Shown: positions 21,364 to 31,500 of the stretch, one piece after another
How the letters are laid out: each line of letters opens with the position of its first letter
Numbering within the stretch: position 1 is the first letter of the stretch
Source of the DNA: Hippopus hippopus
Taxonomy: Eukaryota; Mollusca; Bivalvia; Cardiida; Cardiidae
Assembly (NCBI GenBank): GCA_946811185.2
Contig: OX328101.1
Coordinates: forward strand, 27,326,122-27,390,121
Length of the DNA: 64,000 nucleotides
Direction: 5' to 3'
Made by a program: the position numbers and the translations under genes
Notes under the pieces: model-generated
Told to the model about the DNA's origin: nothing
What the model saw: the letters and a program-made list of their open reading frames with translations, nothing else
The model's database searches: none

Positions 21364-22161
21364 TTATATATTTATATTTCCTCTGATTATTTTGTCAACG
21401 AATGCCACTTTTAAAACTTAAAAACTTAAAAAACTTAAAAAAAGTAGTTCCAGATTTTCGGCAGGAGGAAAATATTCACTGTGACGGGGAAATAATTCCC
21501 CCCAACTTAAATTACGACATTTCTTTACCCATAACATTTCTAAAAATAGACACATGAAATATAATACAAAAGTTTTAAGCCTTTTCACTTTTATCTCTAA
21601 AACGGATTTTAAAAAAAAGAAACGTAATTTAGGGAATATCAGCACAAATACGAAAATACACTTACGTACAAGACAATATATTGTTGCAAAACTTACTCTT
21701 TACGACCAATTTCCCTTTCTGCTGAATAATTGTCAAAAAGTGTTCTGCTACAAGATAAAAAAAAAAAGGTTGCTTAGTTTAGTTAGTTTACTTTAAACAT
21801 ATTTATTTTACATCGATTTACCAACAATTAAGTTCTTGCAACTTATACTAATCTCTATTGATCCTGCTTCCTGGAAACTACACCTGTACACGCGCCGAAT
21901 GTGTTGGCCAATGACCAGTCCTAAAGTTGCTTGCAACTAGCAATATATGTATGTTTATTCTTAACCATTTCCAAACAACAAATCATTGTACAGTCTGATC
22001 TTGATCTTAACTGGCAGCAGTAGCGCATTTAGCAGCGCTTTGCAACTTATGGGCTATATTGTTGGTAATAGAACAATTCGTACCTCGTATTACAATAACT
22101 TTATAAGTTGTGGTAGAAACTCTTTAAAACATAAAGTAGTTCTAAAAGCAGGTGTAGTTGT
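21364..22161. other. Unique-looking, AT-rich; one family A scrap
   Basis: 'gtacagtctgatcttgatct' near 21990 is half an A stem. Short frames at 21418-21796 have no recognisable motif. Confidence 0.35.
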
Positions 22162-22375
22162 TTAACCATGAGTCTGCTAAGCGCGACTCAAGGACCTTTT
22201 GCGGACAGTGTAGAACAAGATCAGACTGCACAGAAAGTGCGGTATGATCTTGGATCTGCACAGTCCGACAAAGAGATATTTCTCCCCCACCCCCCATAAG
22301 TTTCAAATAGCAACAGTTGGGTTTTTACTATCCCTTGAAGATATCATTTAGTTTATTCCGGAGGCTAAGGGTTAA
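22162..22375 (-). mobile_element. Family A MITE, full length
   Basis: TTAACCATGAGTCTGC..GGAGGCTAAGGGTTAA, 214 bp. The second arm has changes (gtgcggtatgatc). Both TTAAs are intact. Confidence 0.86.
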
Positions 22376-22423
22376 GAGTGTTCTCAAGATCTGCTGTCTA
22401 CTGTATTTCAAGACATTTATGCC

Positions 22424-22658
22424 TTTACCAGACAATAATTTTGAGGCCTGTCCATATTAAAAGCATTTGAATACGACATATGAAATGTGACTAACCTAGT
22501 ATTTGTCTATGAAATGATGAAAAAAAAAAAACATAGTGGGAAAAGAAAAAAGTGCTTGTTACCAGCATTTTCTCCTTTTCCCACAATGTCTCAATTCAAA
22601 AACCTTGCACCATCCCCATCGGGTCGTTAAAAATCAGTGTTGTTTGGCAAACGGTTAA
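22424..22658 (-). mobile_element. Family B MITE
   Basis: Left end worn (tatgcctttaccagac). Right end GGCAAACGGTTAA. The A-run in the first arm is expanded and the second arm (cattttctccttttcccacaat) is intact. Confidence 0.78.
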
Positions 22659-23009
22659 TTTTTTATCAAACATGAACTTTTTTTTTTTCTGAAAGCTGTA
22701 ACAACATACTGGAGGTGTTATGATTTTTCCATCAACAGATCGAGTTCTGAGAAAATTAACAAAATCAATGTTTCGTTACTTCTTGCAAACAGCAAACGAT
22801 CTTATGACGTAATTATCATGTTATTTATCGGTTCCTCTTGATATCACTTTCAGATAGTTTTTATTATTCAATGTTTTGGAAAATACCTGGAAATTTTAGC
22901 TATCAATAGAACCGATGAAACTGGTTTATTAGCTGTAGAACTTTTTTTTTATCAGTGTTTGGTGGTTTCCCTTGCTGTCATATTTGCACGAGGTTTTCCA
23001 TTTTTATAA
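22659..23009. other. No recognisable feature
   Basis: AT-rich sequence with homopolymer T runs only. Confidence 0.35.
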
Positions 23010-23115
23010 TTATCAAGGACGTAAGCGCGACGCAATGCGCTTTTGCGGACAATGTAAATCAAGATCAGACTGCACAGAACGTGCAGTCTGATATTGATCT
23101 ACACTGTCCGATACA
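23010..23115 (-). repeat. Family A fragment, stem intact
   Basis: gtaagcgcgacgcaatgcgc.., gatcagactgcacagaacgtgcagtc (split), ..actgtccgatacagtgag. The AT-rich half is missing. Confidence 0.7.
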
Positions 23116-23705
23116 GTGAGACCGGATTACCATTCTATGCTGCACGCTCTTTTCTTTTAAAGTTTGGCCTATATAAAGTAACACAGTATCACATTGGCTT
23201 AACCAAGTTTTTGACCAATCAGACATTGTATTACTTTCTTAATTTAAAATTTGTCTAAGATTGCAATATACGAACGGTTGGAGAATATACGGACCCGAAC
23301 CATGGCGTGTTCAGTGATACCTTCATCATGAACGCAATTTGTTGCAACACAAGAAGGAACGTATATCCAACTTTAATCGGGTGTTCTTTCTTTTTATAGA
23401 AGTTTTGATCAGATTTTGCAAATAGTATCTTTATGTTCGTTAGTTTTTTATCATAAAATACATTCCAAACTGCAATAAGCAGGTACTAATGGCCACTCAA
23501 AATATGCTCGCTTAGGACATTTTAGCATATTTGTGTTTTCTGGTATACTCAATATATGCTTGCTAAATGCAGGGTGCTTGTTTGATAGAGATGGCCACTA
23601 CCGCAGGTTTTACTGTATGATACCATACTTTCTTTTCCTCCACGAAATAGACAGTTCATGTATTTCTTGGCGGGCGAGTCATCCTTGCTTTATGATTCAG
23701 CAAAT
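23116..23705. other. Mostly unique; weak CAAT-type dyad
   Basis: At about 23185-23245 'cacattggcttaacc' and 'gaccaatcagacat' form an imperfect dyad of the family E kind. Confidence 0.35.
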
Positions 23706-23944
23706 GAACCATGCTCTGTGAAAAGGGAGCTTAATGCATTTCCGTGGATGCTTTGTACCAAGGAAGTCAGCCTGTTATAACAACCTACTGAATCAAGAGG
23801 TACACCGGGCCTTTGACTATATAGCAGGACATATACCAAAAACAAAAAGTTTCGGCCCAGGTCAGCCTGCGCGGACTGCGCAGGCTGATCTGGGTCGATG
23901 CTTTTTGCAGATGCATTAAGCCCATTTTTCAAAGAGCATTGTTC
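23706..23944 (-). mobile_element. Family C MITE, left half diverged
   Basis: GAACCATGCTCTGTGAAAAG..TCAAAGAGCATTGTTC. Stem caggtcagcctgcgcggac / gcgcaggctgatctg near the right end. The middle is shortened. Confidence 0.8.
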
Positions 23945-24118
23945 ATAAAAAACATCGACGGAAAAAATTCTTTTCAGTTAAGGTAGATTTATGGAGTTAC
24001 CGAATACCATCCAATGACGACAGGCAAATATTCAACAGATTTAACGTGTAAAGTTGATTCTTAAGGGAATTATGAATGATAAGAAAGGGAATTAGGAGAA
24101 AAAATATACGCTTAATCT

Positions 24119-24347
24119 TTAACCCTTTACCACACAACATATTTTTGACTCAATCCATATTGAAAGCATTTCGAGTTGACAAATCGAGTAGGACTAAAAT
24201 AACGTGGTTTTTCTTCAAACAGGTAGAAAACATTGTGGGAAAAGGAGAAAATGCTGGTAACCAGCATTTTCTCCTATTCCCAAAATTTTTTTCAAAAGCT
24301 TTCTTTTCGGGGTAGTTAAAAGTCGGGATTGTGTGGTAAAGGGTTAA
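24119..24347 (-). mobile_element. Family B MITE, full length
   Basis: TTAACCCTTTACCACACAAC..GGTAAAGGGTTAA, 229 bp, strong stem. Confidence 0.9.
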
Positions 24348-24551
24348 CCACACAATCCGGAGTTCTAGCGACCTTGTGAAAGAAGACTTTTGAAAACATT
24401 GTCGCAGAAAAAGGGAAAAAAAATGCTGGTAACCAATATTTTCTACCCTTTTAATAGACAATTTCATCTCTTTTGGCAACATTAAATTTGTCGTTTGTAC
24501 ATGCTCTGATTCTGAACAAGTCCAAAATTTGGTCGTTTAGTTCAGAGTTAA
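24344..24551 (+). mobile_element. Family B MITE sharing its TTAA with its neighbour
   Basis: Starts at the same TTAA (24344-24347) that ends the previous copy, with 'ccctttac' missing, and ends GTTCAGAGTTAA. The second stem arm is deleted. The pair faces opposite ways. Confidence 0.8.
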
Positions 24552-24705
24552 GCTGTAGACAGCCTGTCGGATAGAGTGTCAATTGGTCTTCAACTCAGGA
24601 AGTGGAATCTCAAGTGCGGTGCAAAAGGAAGTAATCGCCCACCGCCATGCTGGGGCCGTAAAACTAGTGAAATTTAAAGTCAAATTTCGGCTGCTCTCAA
24701 ATCAT

Positions 24706-24934
24706 TCAAACCCTTTACCAAACAATCTCGATTTTTAGCAACCCTGAAGAAGAAGTCTTTTGAAACATTGTAGGAAAAGGAGAAAATGCTGGTAACCAGC
24801 ATTTTCTCCTTTTTCCACAATGTTTTCTGTCCTTTCAGAGACAAATTCCATCATTTGAGCCACATTTTATTTGTCATCCGAAAATGGTTCTAATTTGGAC
24901 TAGTGTAAACTTTTGGCATTTGGTCAAGGGTTAA
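24706..24934 (+). mobile_element. Family B MITE, full length
   Basis: TCAAACCCTTTACCAAAC..GGTCAAGGGTTAA, 229 bp, intact stem. Confidence 0.88.
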
Positions 24935-25015
24935 CCTGCTGCTATCAAATATGATTTTTACACCCCATGCTCATGTATACATGTATTATTATTCAAATAG
25001 AATTTTGTTGGAAAA

Positions 25016-25345
25016 AGTCAGCCCCAATAGCTCAAATGGTAGGCCGTGAGACTTGTATAAGCGACTAATCTCGGGATACTTGAGAGTATGGGATCCAGCC
25101 AACAGGTGGCAACCAAAATAAATTTACTCAGTCAGTTTCTTGTAGATGAGTCCTTAAACCTATGTCGTGTGTGACGGTGCTATAACGGAACACGTTAAAG
25201 AAACCAGGCGTAACTTGGGATGGGTTTTTTTTCCTGTATCTGACACTATCCACTGTAAGATAATTATTCATAACCGCCCTCGAGGGGCGTCGCCCATATG
25301 GGCCACCGGTGGCGACGATAAAAATAAATGGAAAATCAAGATCGA
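25016..25345 (+). mobile_element. SINE type G, tRNA-like head
   Basis: 'caatagctcaaatggtaggc' is A-box like. The body is 'gtgacggtgctataacg', 'accaggcgtaacttggg' and a 3' part 'atgggccaccggtggcgacg' then an A-rich end. The same body is found reversed at 31165 and forward at 12100. Confidence 0.65.
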
Positions 25346-25430
25346 ATCAACGAGCTTTTTCGGACAATGTGGATATAGATGTTTTGTCTAGTCTGATCAT
25401 GGGTCCACACTGTCTGATACGCTTGGATTT
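25346..25430. repeat. Family A-like hairpin, decayed
   Basis: cggacaatgtggatatagatg.. / agtctgatcatgggtccacactgtctgat: A flanking-stem motif with the centre lost. Confidence 0.4.
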
Positions 25431-26083
25431 CACCATTGAAAAGAACTTTGAGATCGGAATATTTAGTTTTCTTTACTGCCTTGAAATCTCCATTTAATAT
25501 AATTTTTGCAATTTTCAGACTTGTCCAAATTCAAAGCAGATTATATATGTAATAACTCTAATGATGGTATTTATCTTGGACATTATATCTGTTAAAAAAA
25601 CATCACGATTAAAGGTAGCAACCCTTGTATATGAGTTTCATTTTCAACTAATCTCAAAGGATTATATAAGTATTCATCTAAAACCACTACAAAAAAGTAG
25701 GTCAAAAGCCAGCATACAAATACAGCTAGCCGAATATTTTGCAATAGTATGCTCAGTACAAGTGCAACAGAACTGTTCAGTAAAACTGCACTCTACAATT
25801 CAAGGGCATCAGCTATCTGATTTCATATCTTGAATTCTAACATATCCAACTCATTCATCCATTGCAACAAAATGCTGACATTTATCTAGATTTAAGCGGT
25901 CATCTTGAGTGATAATAATAGAGAATATTTCACAAAAGCATATGGAAAACATTGTGGGAAATATCCACTGCTTTTTACAACAATGTGTTCAAAAGATGTT
26001 TATTCGTTGAGCATGTGTAGTTGTATACGAGTGCGTTTATGTTAAGTTCATACAGCTATTAACTTTTTTCAGCGGCAATTATA
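25431..26083. other. Mostly unique; family B scraps
   Basis: 'agacttgtccaaattcaaagc' parts at about 25518 and 'gaaaacattgtgggaaa..acaatgtgttcaaaag' at about 25947-25994 are family B pieces. A 90-codon frame at 25561-25833 has no recognised motif. Confidence 0.4.
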
Positions 26084-26352
26084 ATATGGCCTGCAACACG
26101 CGAAAAGGGGCATTCGGACATTTGCGTAAAGTGTCGTCTCGGATCAGCCTGCGCAGTCCGCGCAGACTGATCCGAGACGACATTTTACGATTACATTCGA
26201 TTTTGTACTACAGCAGACATGTACGAAAGAGAAAATTGCATAAGAAAGGAAAGTGTCGTCTCGGATTAGCCTGCGCGGACTGCGCAGGCTGATCCGAGAC
26301 GACACTTTAGGCAAATGTCCGAATGCCCCTTTTCGCGTGTTGCAGGCCATAT
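26084..26352 (-). mobile_element. Family D MITE, full length
   Basis: ATATGGCCTGCAACACGCG..CGCGTGTTGCAGGCCATAT, 269 bp, inverted repeats of about 50 bp, and two perfect stems around cctgcgcagtccgcgcag and cctgcgcggactgcgcagg. The spacer is reversed relative to the other copies. Near-identical 68-codon open frames on both strands are by-products. Confidence 0.92.
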
Positions 26353-26618
26353 AACCTCGACCCTTTTCGACGGCTGCAAATACATGTACAATTTACCGAA
26401 TCTCAGACAAACTTTCCTAGTAGGCTTGACTTATCAAGCTAAGGGTATAGAGCCAAGATCAGTGCACGTTCTTGATTTATGCCGTCGGCGAGGAGACCCT
26501 GTTTTCATCTATGGCGCCGAGAGGTAACGCCAAGTCACTCTGTATGTAATTGCGATAGGATAGGTTTCAAATCATAAATGTTTTATGGGTTTTTTTTTGC
26601 ATTGCAAACCTTTCAGCA
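26353..26618. other. Family A half-stem and unique sequence
   Basis: 'agagccaagatcagtgcacgttcttgat' (split: gccaagatcag, tgcacgttcttgat) near 26450-26480 is an A relic. Confidence 0.4.
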
Positions 26619-26847
26619 CTTAACTAAAAAAATCCTGTCTTTAAACGACCCTGAAGAAATAGGGCTTTTGAAAACACTTCTGGCAAAGGAGGAAATGCTG
26701 GTTATCAGCATTTGTTCCTTTTCCTACAAATTATTCTATCACTTTCTCAAACAAATCTCATAAATAAATTCACATCTTGTTTGTCGTCTGCAAATCCTTT
26801 GAATTCAGATAAGGCTAAAAATTTAAACGTTTGTTAAAGAGGTAAAG
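26619..26847 (+). mobile_element. Family B MITE, worn ends
   Basis: Starts near cttaactaaaaaaatcc; contains 'aaacgaccctgaagaaat', stem gaggaaatgctggtt / atcagcatttgttcc and 'gtcgtctgcaaatcc'; ends tgttaaagaggtaa. Confidence 0.72.
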
Positions 26848-27244
26848 AACTTTGAGTCTGACCGAATCCCGAAAATTGTTATTCTTTCTTTGTGATTAAT
26901 GAAAGACCTTCTTTCAGATCGATGATTGAAAGCAACGAGGCGACCCAGCCTTTTATTTCGTGCTTAATATATTCTTGGTTGTAATATCTAACTTTCATTA
27001 TACGTGTTCGAAGGGTTGCGATAACAGACTTTAACATTTTCGTCGTCTGTGAGTCAGTCTTGATTTCGTATGCACTTATTCAAGTGCGCAAATTAGAGGC
27101 ACACTAACAGCAAAAGAAGCAATCCGGGAGTCAAAATGCGGGCAAATCTGTGTCTGCTTACAAAATGTGGATATCACTATCAGTCTGACGGTGTGTTTCA
27201 GTGCGGTCTTAGAAACTTCAAGTCGCTAGCATACAAAACGAGAC
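26848..27244. other. No recognisable feature
   Basis: Unique-looking sequence with no stem-loop or exon signal that I trust. Confidence 0.35.
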
Positions 27245-27458
27245 TTAACTATTATCCTGCTAAATAAGATAAATAAAACTTTCAAGCCGATAGTAAAAAC
27301 CCAAATTTCGCTATATTTCAAACGTATTTTTGGGGGATAAATATCTCCTTATCGGACAGTGAAGATCCAAGATCAGACTGCACATTCTGTGCAGTCTGAT
27401 CTTGATCTACACTGTCCGCAAATGGTCGGTCAGTCGCGCTTAGCAGCTTAGGGGTTGA
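27245..27458 (+). mobile_element. Family A MITE, full length
   Basis: TTAACTATTATCCTGC..GCTTAGGGGTTGA, 214 bp, intact stem with loop attct. Confidence 0.88.
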
Positions 27459-27589
27459 AAGTAGAATTAAAACGGCAAACTTCAATTTTAGTTTTACAGC
27501 TCATTTTTCTGCCAGCGACAGGAACATCGACAAACTGTGCTGTAACACATTGTCAGACTCATCATAATATCTATACTTTTACTGGTATG

Positions 27590-27700
27590 AATTAAAGTTA
27601 CAGTACCTGCAATTTGACCCCCAAATTGTTTACTTTGGCCGCTTGTTTGCCTTTAATCACCAGACAATCTAAAAATAAAAGGTTTCCTCGCTTGATGATG
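27590..27700 (+). repeat. Dispersed repeat shared with 3060-3215
   Basis: 'gcaatttgacccccaaattg', 'gcctttaatca' and 'tctaaaaataa' recur in the order seen near 3.1 kb. Confidence 0.45.
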
Positions 27701-28130
27701 GGCCTATAGGAGGACATTAATGAGCCAAAGTACACTTGTCGACTTTATCATATTCGGTGTTGAAGATTTTTCGGAGTACAGTGCTTCAGATGTTGGATTT
27801 GTAATTAGTAAAACCTGGTTCGATCCCCGCTGGCCCCGTTTGTTACACTGGTATGAGACAGTGTGTGTCTTTAGGCACGGCGACACCGAGCTCAAGCCCA
27901 GTAGCCTAGCAGTGAAACCTAGCAAAGCTGATAATGAATAATGAATTTCAAAGCACATTAAAACACAAACCAATCATCGGTAGATTACTTGGTCTATAGT
28001 TGCCATTATTTATCTACGATATTTATCTACGAAAATAACGAAGTAGCGCTTCTGTTTGCACGTATGAACAATAGAACTACTGCTCTACAATTTTCAAACA
28101 ACGGTACGTGCATAGGAAATGCATTCATTT
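27701..28130. other. Possible old SINE piece, otherwise unique
   Basis: 'ctggttcgatccccgctgg' at about 27814 looks like a B box. The following 150 bp are not recognised. Two overlapping open frames here (27704-27973 -, 27720-27941 +) have no family signature. Confidence 0.3.
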
Positions 28131-28355
28131 AAGCCAGGCTCTTTGAAAACGGGGCTTACTGCATCTGCAAAAAGAATCGACCCACGATACTTTTTGCCAT
28201 TTATAAATTTTCTGCATGTCAATGGAACATTTTACCTCCAGATCCGGACGACTGTAAGACTAAATAGATTTTAATGATCCATTATCGTGTGATGACTTTC
28301 TTTGTATGATGCACAACAGAGATACATTTAACCTCCCTTTGCCAGTGCATAGCTC
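28131..28355 (+). mobile_element. Family C MITE lacking its stem
   Basis: AAGCCAGGCTCTTTGAAAACG..CCTCCCTTTGCCAGTGCATAGCTC. Where the hairpin should be, 'aatcgacccacgatac' joins the two flanks directly, so the whole stem is deleted. Confidence 0.75.
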
Positions 28356-28624
28356 ATTCATCTTTACTTTTATGAACAAAGTTCACAAAGACAAGCTTTC
28401 AACGGATACAGCCACCATATTCCTGCGTCAAAGACATGCTATCACATTGCAGAAAATTTGGCTGCTAACCCGTGCTTATCAGTTACACATCGTTTTCATT
28501 ACGCAATACACGCCCTGTTTTTGCTGATAAAACTTTCAAGATAATTAGGCAATTTAACGGAACTCTGTTTATGCCAATACATTTGGGTTTTTTTTTTGTT
28601 GAATTGTTGCTTTTCGTCAAAATA

Positions 28625-28837
28625 TTAACCCTTATCCTGCTAAATAAGTTAAAAAGAAACTTTTAAGCCGATAGCAAAAACACGAATAATGTTATTTCAA
28701 ACTTATTTTTTCGAGAAAAATATCTCCCAATCGGACAGTGTAGATCCAAGATCAGACTGCACATTCTGTGCAGTCTGATCTTGATCTACACTGTTCGAAA
28801 AAGGTCAGTGAGTCGTACTTAGCAGCTAAAGGGTTAG
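28625..28837 (+). mobile_element. Family A MITE, full length
   Basis: TTAACCCTTATCCTGC..GCTAAAGGGTTAG, 213 bp, intact stem with loop attct. Confidence 0.9.
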
Positions 28838-28939
28838 GAGTGTCAATGAACGATTGCTTTTGAGCTCTTTGTAGAAAAACAAGATCTGATATGAATTGGC
28901 TTTTGATACAAAATTTAACTTGCAAGTCTGCAGAACTGC

Positions 28940-29175
28940 TTATCAAATCTGTACCAGACAACAAAACTTCAGTATCGCCGATTCTGTATACAAAGCATTT
29001 GCACACGCAAAAATAATGGTCTAAATGATTGAATTTTTCTCTGAAAAGGTGGAAAACATAGTGGGGAAAAGAAAAAAAAAAATGGTTTACCAGACATCTC
29101 CTTTTCACACTTTATTTTCAAAAGCCTTTTTTCTCAGGGTCTTGTAACATGAAATTGTCTCGAAAAAGGTTTAGC
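28940..29175 (-). repeat. Degenerate family B copy
   Basis: accagacaacaaaact.., agcatttgcacacg.., gtggaaaacatagtgggg.., aaaagcc..cagggtc. The stem centre is replaced by an A run. Confidence 0.55.
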
Positions 29176-29381
29176 GGAACATGGGGGAAGACATGTATGA
29201 AAGGCATCGAGATGTCCTAAGGTTACTTTAATCAAATTTCTACGAGTTAAAATTCATTTAAGACGAAAACGTTTACATACATGGACTTTTGGTAATCTAC
29301 AATGAGACCGGCTAACAATTTTTTGAAGGGAGTTAAACACCGTGAGAAAAATAGTTCCTATAAGTATTTGACTTTGAATCC

Positions 29382-29584
29382 AAAAAAGTCCGCGCAGGCT
29401 GATCCGATACGACACTTTCCGATCGTGTGTGATTTCCTGTTTCACGCAAGTCTACTGTAGGACAAAATCTAATGTTGACGTAAAGTGCCGTCTCGGATTA
29501 GCCTGTTCTGACTGCGCAGGCTGATCCGTGACGACACTTTACGCAAATGTCCGAAAGCCCCTTTTCGCACGTTGCAGACCATAT
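29382..29584 (+). mobile_element. Family D MITE, 5' part missing
   Basis: Begins inside the first stem (aagtccgcgcaggctgatcc). The second stem and right end cgttgcagaccatat are present. Its spacer (ccgatcgtgtgtgatttcc) matches the copy at 57887, marking a subfamily. Confidence 0.82.
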
Positions 29585-29811
29585 GTGTGTGTTTGGACAA
29601 AGACAACGCACACGACGCAGACGATGAGAAGGCTATGACAATTCTTCGAAACAGCCTAGCTTACAATGAAAACAAGGTGCAGCAGGCAATTGATTTACCT
29701 GTTAAGACCTGCCTTCGCAGTTGTAAACCAAGACCGATGAGAAACATAATCACTTAATGTGCCTATAACAATGTTATAATTAGATATTCAACACGCTGCA
29801 CGTATATATCT
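29585..29811. other. Unrecognised short open frame after family D
   Basis: An open frame ending at 29757 reads acidic then polar (DKDNAHDADDEKAMTILRNS..). It has no in-frame ATG at its start and no clear splice sites. It may be a chance frame; an exon cannot be excluded. Confidence 0.2.
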
Positions 29812-29955
29812 TGACAAAACTTTAGACTAGTCCAGATTGAAAGCATCTGGAGAAGATTTATTTCCGAAAAAGTAGGACAAATTGTGAGAAAAGGAGAAAA
29901 TGCTAGTGACCAGGGTTTTCTACTTTTCGAACAATGTTTCAGAAAAGCAGCAGTT
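29812..29955 (-). repeat. Family B fragment
   Basis: 'caaaactttagactagtccag', 'gagaaaaggagaaaatgctagtgacc' (split) and 'ttttctacttttcgaacaatgttt': left end and decayed stem. Confidence 0.55.
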
Positions 29956-30077
29956 CAATCGAAGGTCTATTAAACAATAAAAAGTCCAGCTTCAGTTTCC
30001 CCATCGTAAAGCTATATATGAAAATGACAGCTCTGTTTCCCTCAGTATACGAGAAGCGAATATTGTAGAAGCGAATA

Positions 30078-30308
30078 TTCGACCCTTTACCACACAGTTC
30101 CGGGTTTTAACAACCCTAAAGAAGAAGGCTTTTGAAAACATTGTGGGAAAAGAAGAAAATGCTGGTAACCAGCATTTTTCTCCTTTTTCCACAATGTTTT
30201 CAAGTATGTTGAATACAGAAATTTTCTTTTTAACCATATTCATTTTGTCGTCTGCGGATGCTTTCAATTTGGTCTAGTCCAAAATTTTGTCGTTTGATAA
30301 GGAGTTAA
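30078..30308 (+). mobile_element. Family B MITE, full length
   Basis: TTCGACCCTTTACCACACAG..GATAAGGAGTTAA, 231 bp, intact stem. Confidence 0.87.
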
Positions 30309-30573
30309 GGACTGTCGTTATCAGATGAATACAGGAAACTTATGAAGCTTACAAAAGAAATAAACCTCTAACAACAACTTGAATTTTCCCTTTAAAGAAA
30401 TATTTCTAATATTAATCAATTTCCGTCTCCAGGGAGTCTGGCTCGGAATCTTTATTGGTACATTTAGAAGAATTGCTTCGTGACACAATGTCACAAAGAA
30501 TGATGTCGTGTCGCAGAAACATAATTGTCCGTCTACCTACGCTTTCTCTACTGTAACCCTTCATTGTTTTCTT
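30309..30573. other. No recognisable feature
   Basis: A reverse open frame (30412-30708) crosses this and the palindrome; no motif seen. Confidence 0.35.
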
Positions 30574-30631
30574 GGTTTTTACCAGTACTAGGCTAGACAC
30601 TTCAGATTCTAGCCAAGTACTGGTAAAAACC
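30574..30631. repeat. Short palindrome
   Basis: ggtttttaccagtacttggct-type arms: ggtttttaccagtacta..ctaga / tctag..agtactggtaaaaacc around gacacttcaga. Confidence 0.75.
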
Positions 30632-30715
30632 CAGGAAAACATGAATATGTGAGCTGTCGCCGTGATATGACTGAAATAATGTTGAAATTGGCGTAAAACA
30701 CCATCCAATCAATCT
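30632..30715 (+). repeat. SINE tail
   Basis: 'gtgagctgtcgccgtgatatgac', 'gaaataatgttgaaattggcg' (split) and 'aaaacaccatccaatcaatc': the common SINE 3' domain and tail without a head. Confidence 0.65.
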
Positions 30716-30955
30716 GTAACCCTTTAAGACTTATGTATGAACAACTGAACAATCCCGACATTTTAATAACCCTCGAGAAAAATAATTTGAAAACAATGTA
30801 GGGGAAAAATGCTAATTGCCTGCATTTCCTTGTTTTCTCGCAATTTTTTTCTATCATTTCAAAGATAATTACCATTATTTGAACAATAAAACTTCACTTT
30901 TCGTCTGCAAATGCTTTCAGTCTGGACAAGTCTAGAATTGTGTCGTGTGATTAGC
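30716..30955 (+). mobile_element. Family B MITE, diverged
   Basis: 'aaccctttaagac..ccgacattttaataaccct', stem aaaaatgctaattgcctgcattt, 'tcgtctgcaaatgctttcag' and right end tcgtgtgattag. Confidence 0.7.
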
Positions 30956-31152
30956 TCTTTCACTACTGAATTAATAAATTGCATTTTCTCAAAGGCTAAC
31001 AATACATTTCCTCTGCAAGATCAAGAGACAGTTCCGTCATAGTCTAGAATATGGCAGTGGACAGTGTAGATTAGGGATCAGACTGCGCGTTCTGTGACAT
31101 TTTAACAAGCCTTCTTCCTCAGAGATATTAAACACAGACATGTTTATACCAG
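30956..31152. repeat. Family A subfamily left half fused to family B right end
   Basis: 'gctctttcactactg..gtggacagtgtagatt..gatcagactgcgcgttctgtgac' breaks inside the A stem and continues as family B(-) 'aagccttcttcctcag..accagggtaag'. A chimeric junction lies near 31100. Confidence 0.55.
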
Positions 31153-31164
31153 GGTAAGATTCAA

Positions 31165-31500
31165 TATGATTTTGATTTTTGTTTACGGTCGCCACCGGTT
31201 TCCTTAATGGCTGATGCCCAAAGACGGCTTTTAGTTACGTAACAGGGGATAGTGCAAGATACAGCACGAAACCCATTCTAAGTTACGCCTGGTCCCGTAG
31301 TCACCAACCATTCTTAAGAATGTTCTTGGTTTTATTCTCCAGAATTTTCTAAATTTGAAAGTAACACAACTTCTGATTGGCTAAACCATCTGGTTTAGCC
31401 AATCAGAACTTGTGTTATTATCAAATTTAGAAAATCTTGAAGAATAAGATTGAGAATGTCCATAAGAATAGTAGGTGAATACAGACCCTTGCTCTTGAAC
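31165..31500 (-). mobile_element. SINE type G, reverse, split by family E
   Basis: 3' part ggtcgccaccgg, then cccattctaagttacgcctggt up to 31292. After the family E insert the body resumes (cttgaacgttctcggtgtatagcac) and leads into the 171-bp array. Confidence 0.72.
31293..31488. mobile_element. Family E palindromic MITE nested in SINE G
   Basis: cccgtagtcaccaacc..ggtgaatacagaccc ends, with central arms ctgattggctaaacc / ggtttagccaatcag. Almost the whole length is an imperfect inverted repeat. Confidence 0.82.

Noticed and set aside
26086..26350. Near-identical ~68-codon Arg/Ser-rich open frames on both strands
   Set aside because: The same peptides recur at 45703-45946, 57831-58095 and 58323-58624, always inside family D. 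They are translations of its stems and inverted repeats.
29572..29757. Acidic open frame after a family D end
   Set aside because: No ATG at its start, begins within the MITE end, no clear splice sites.
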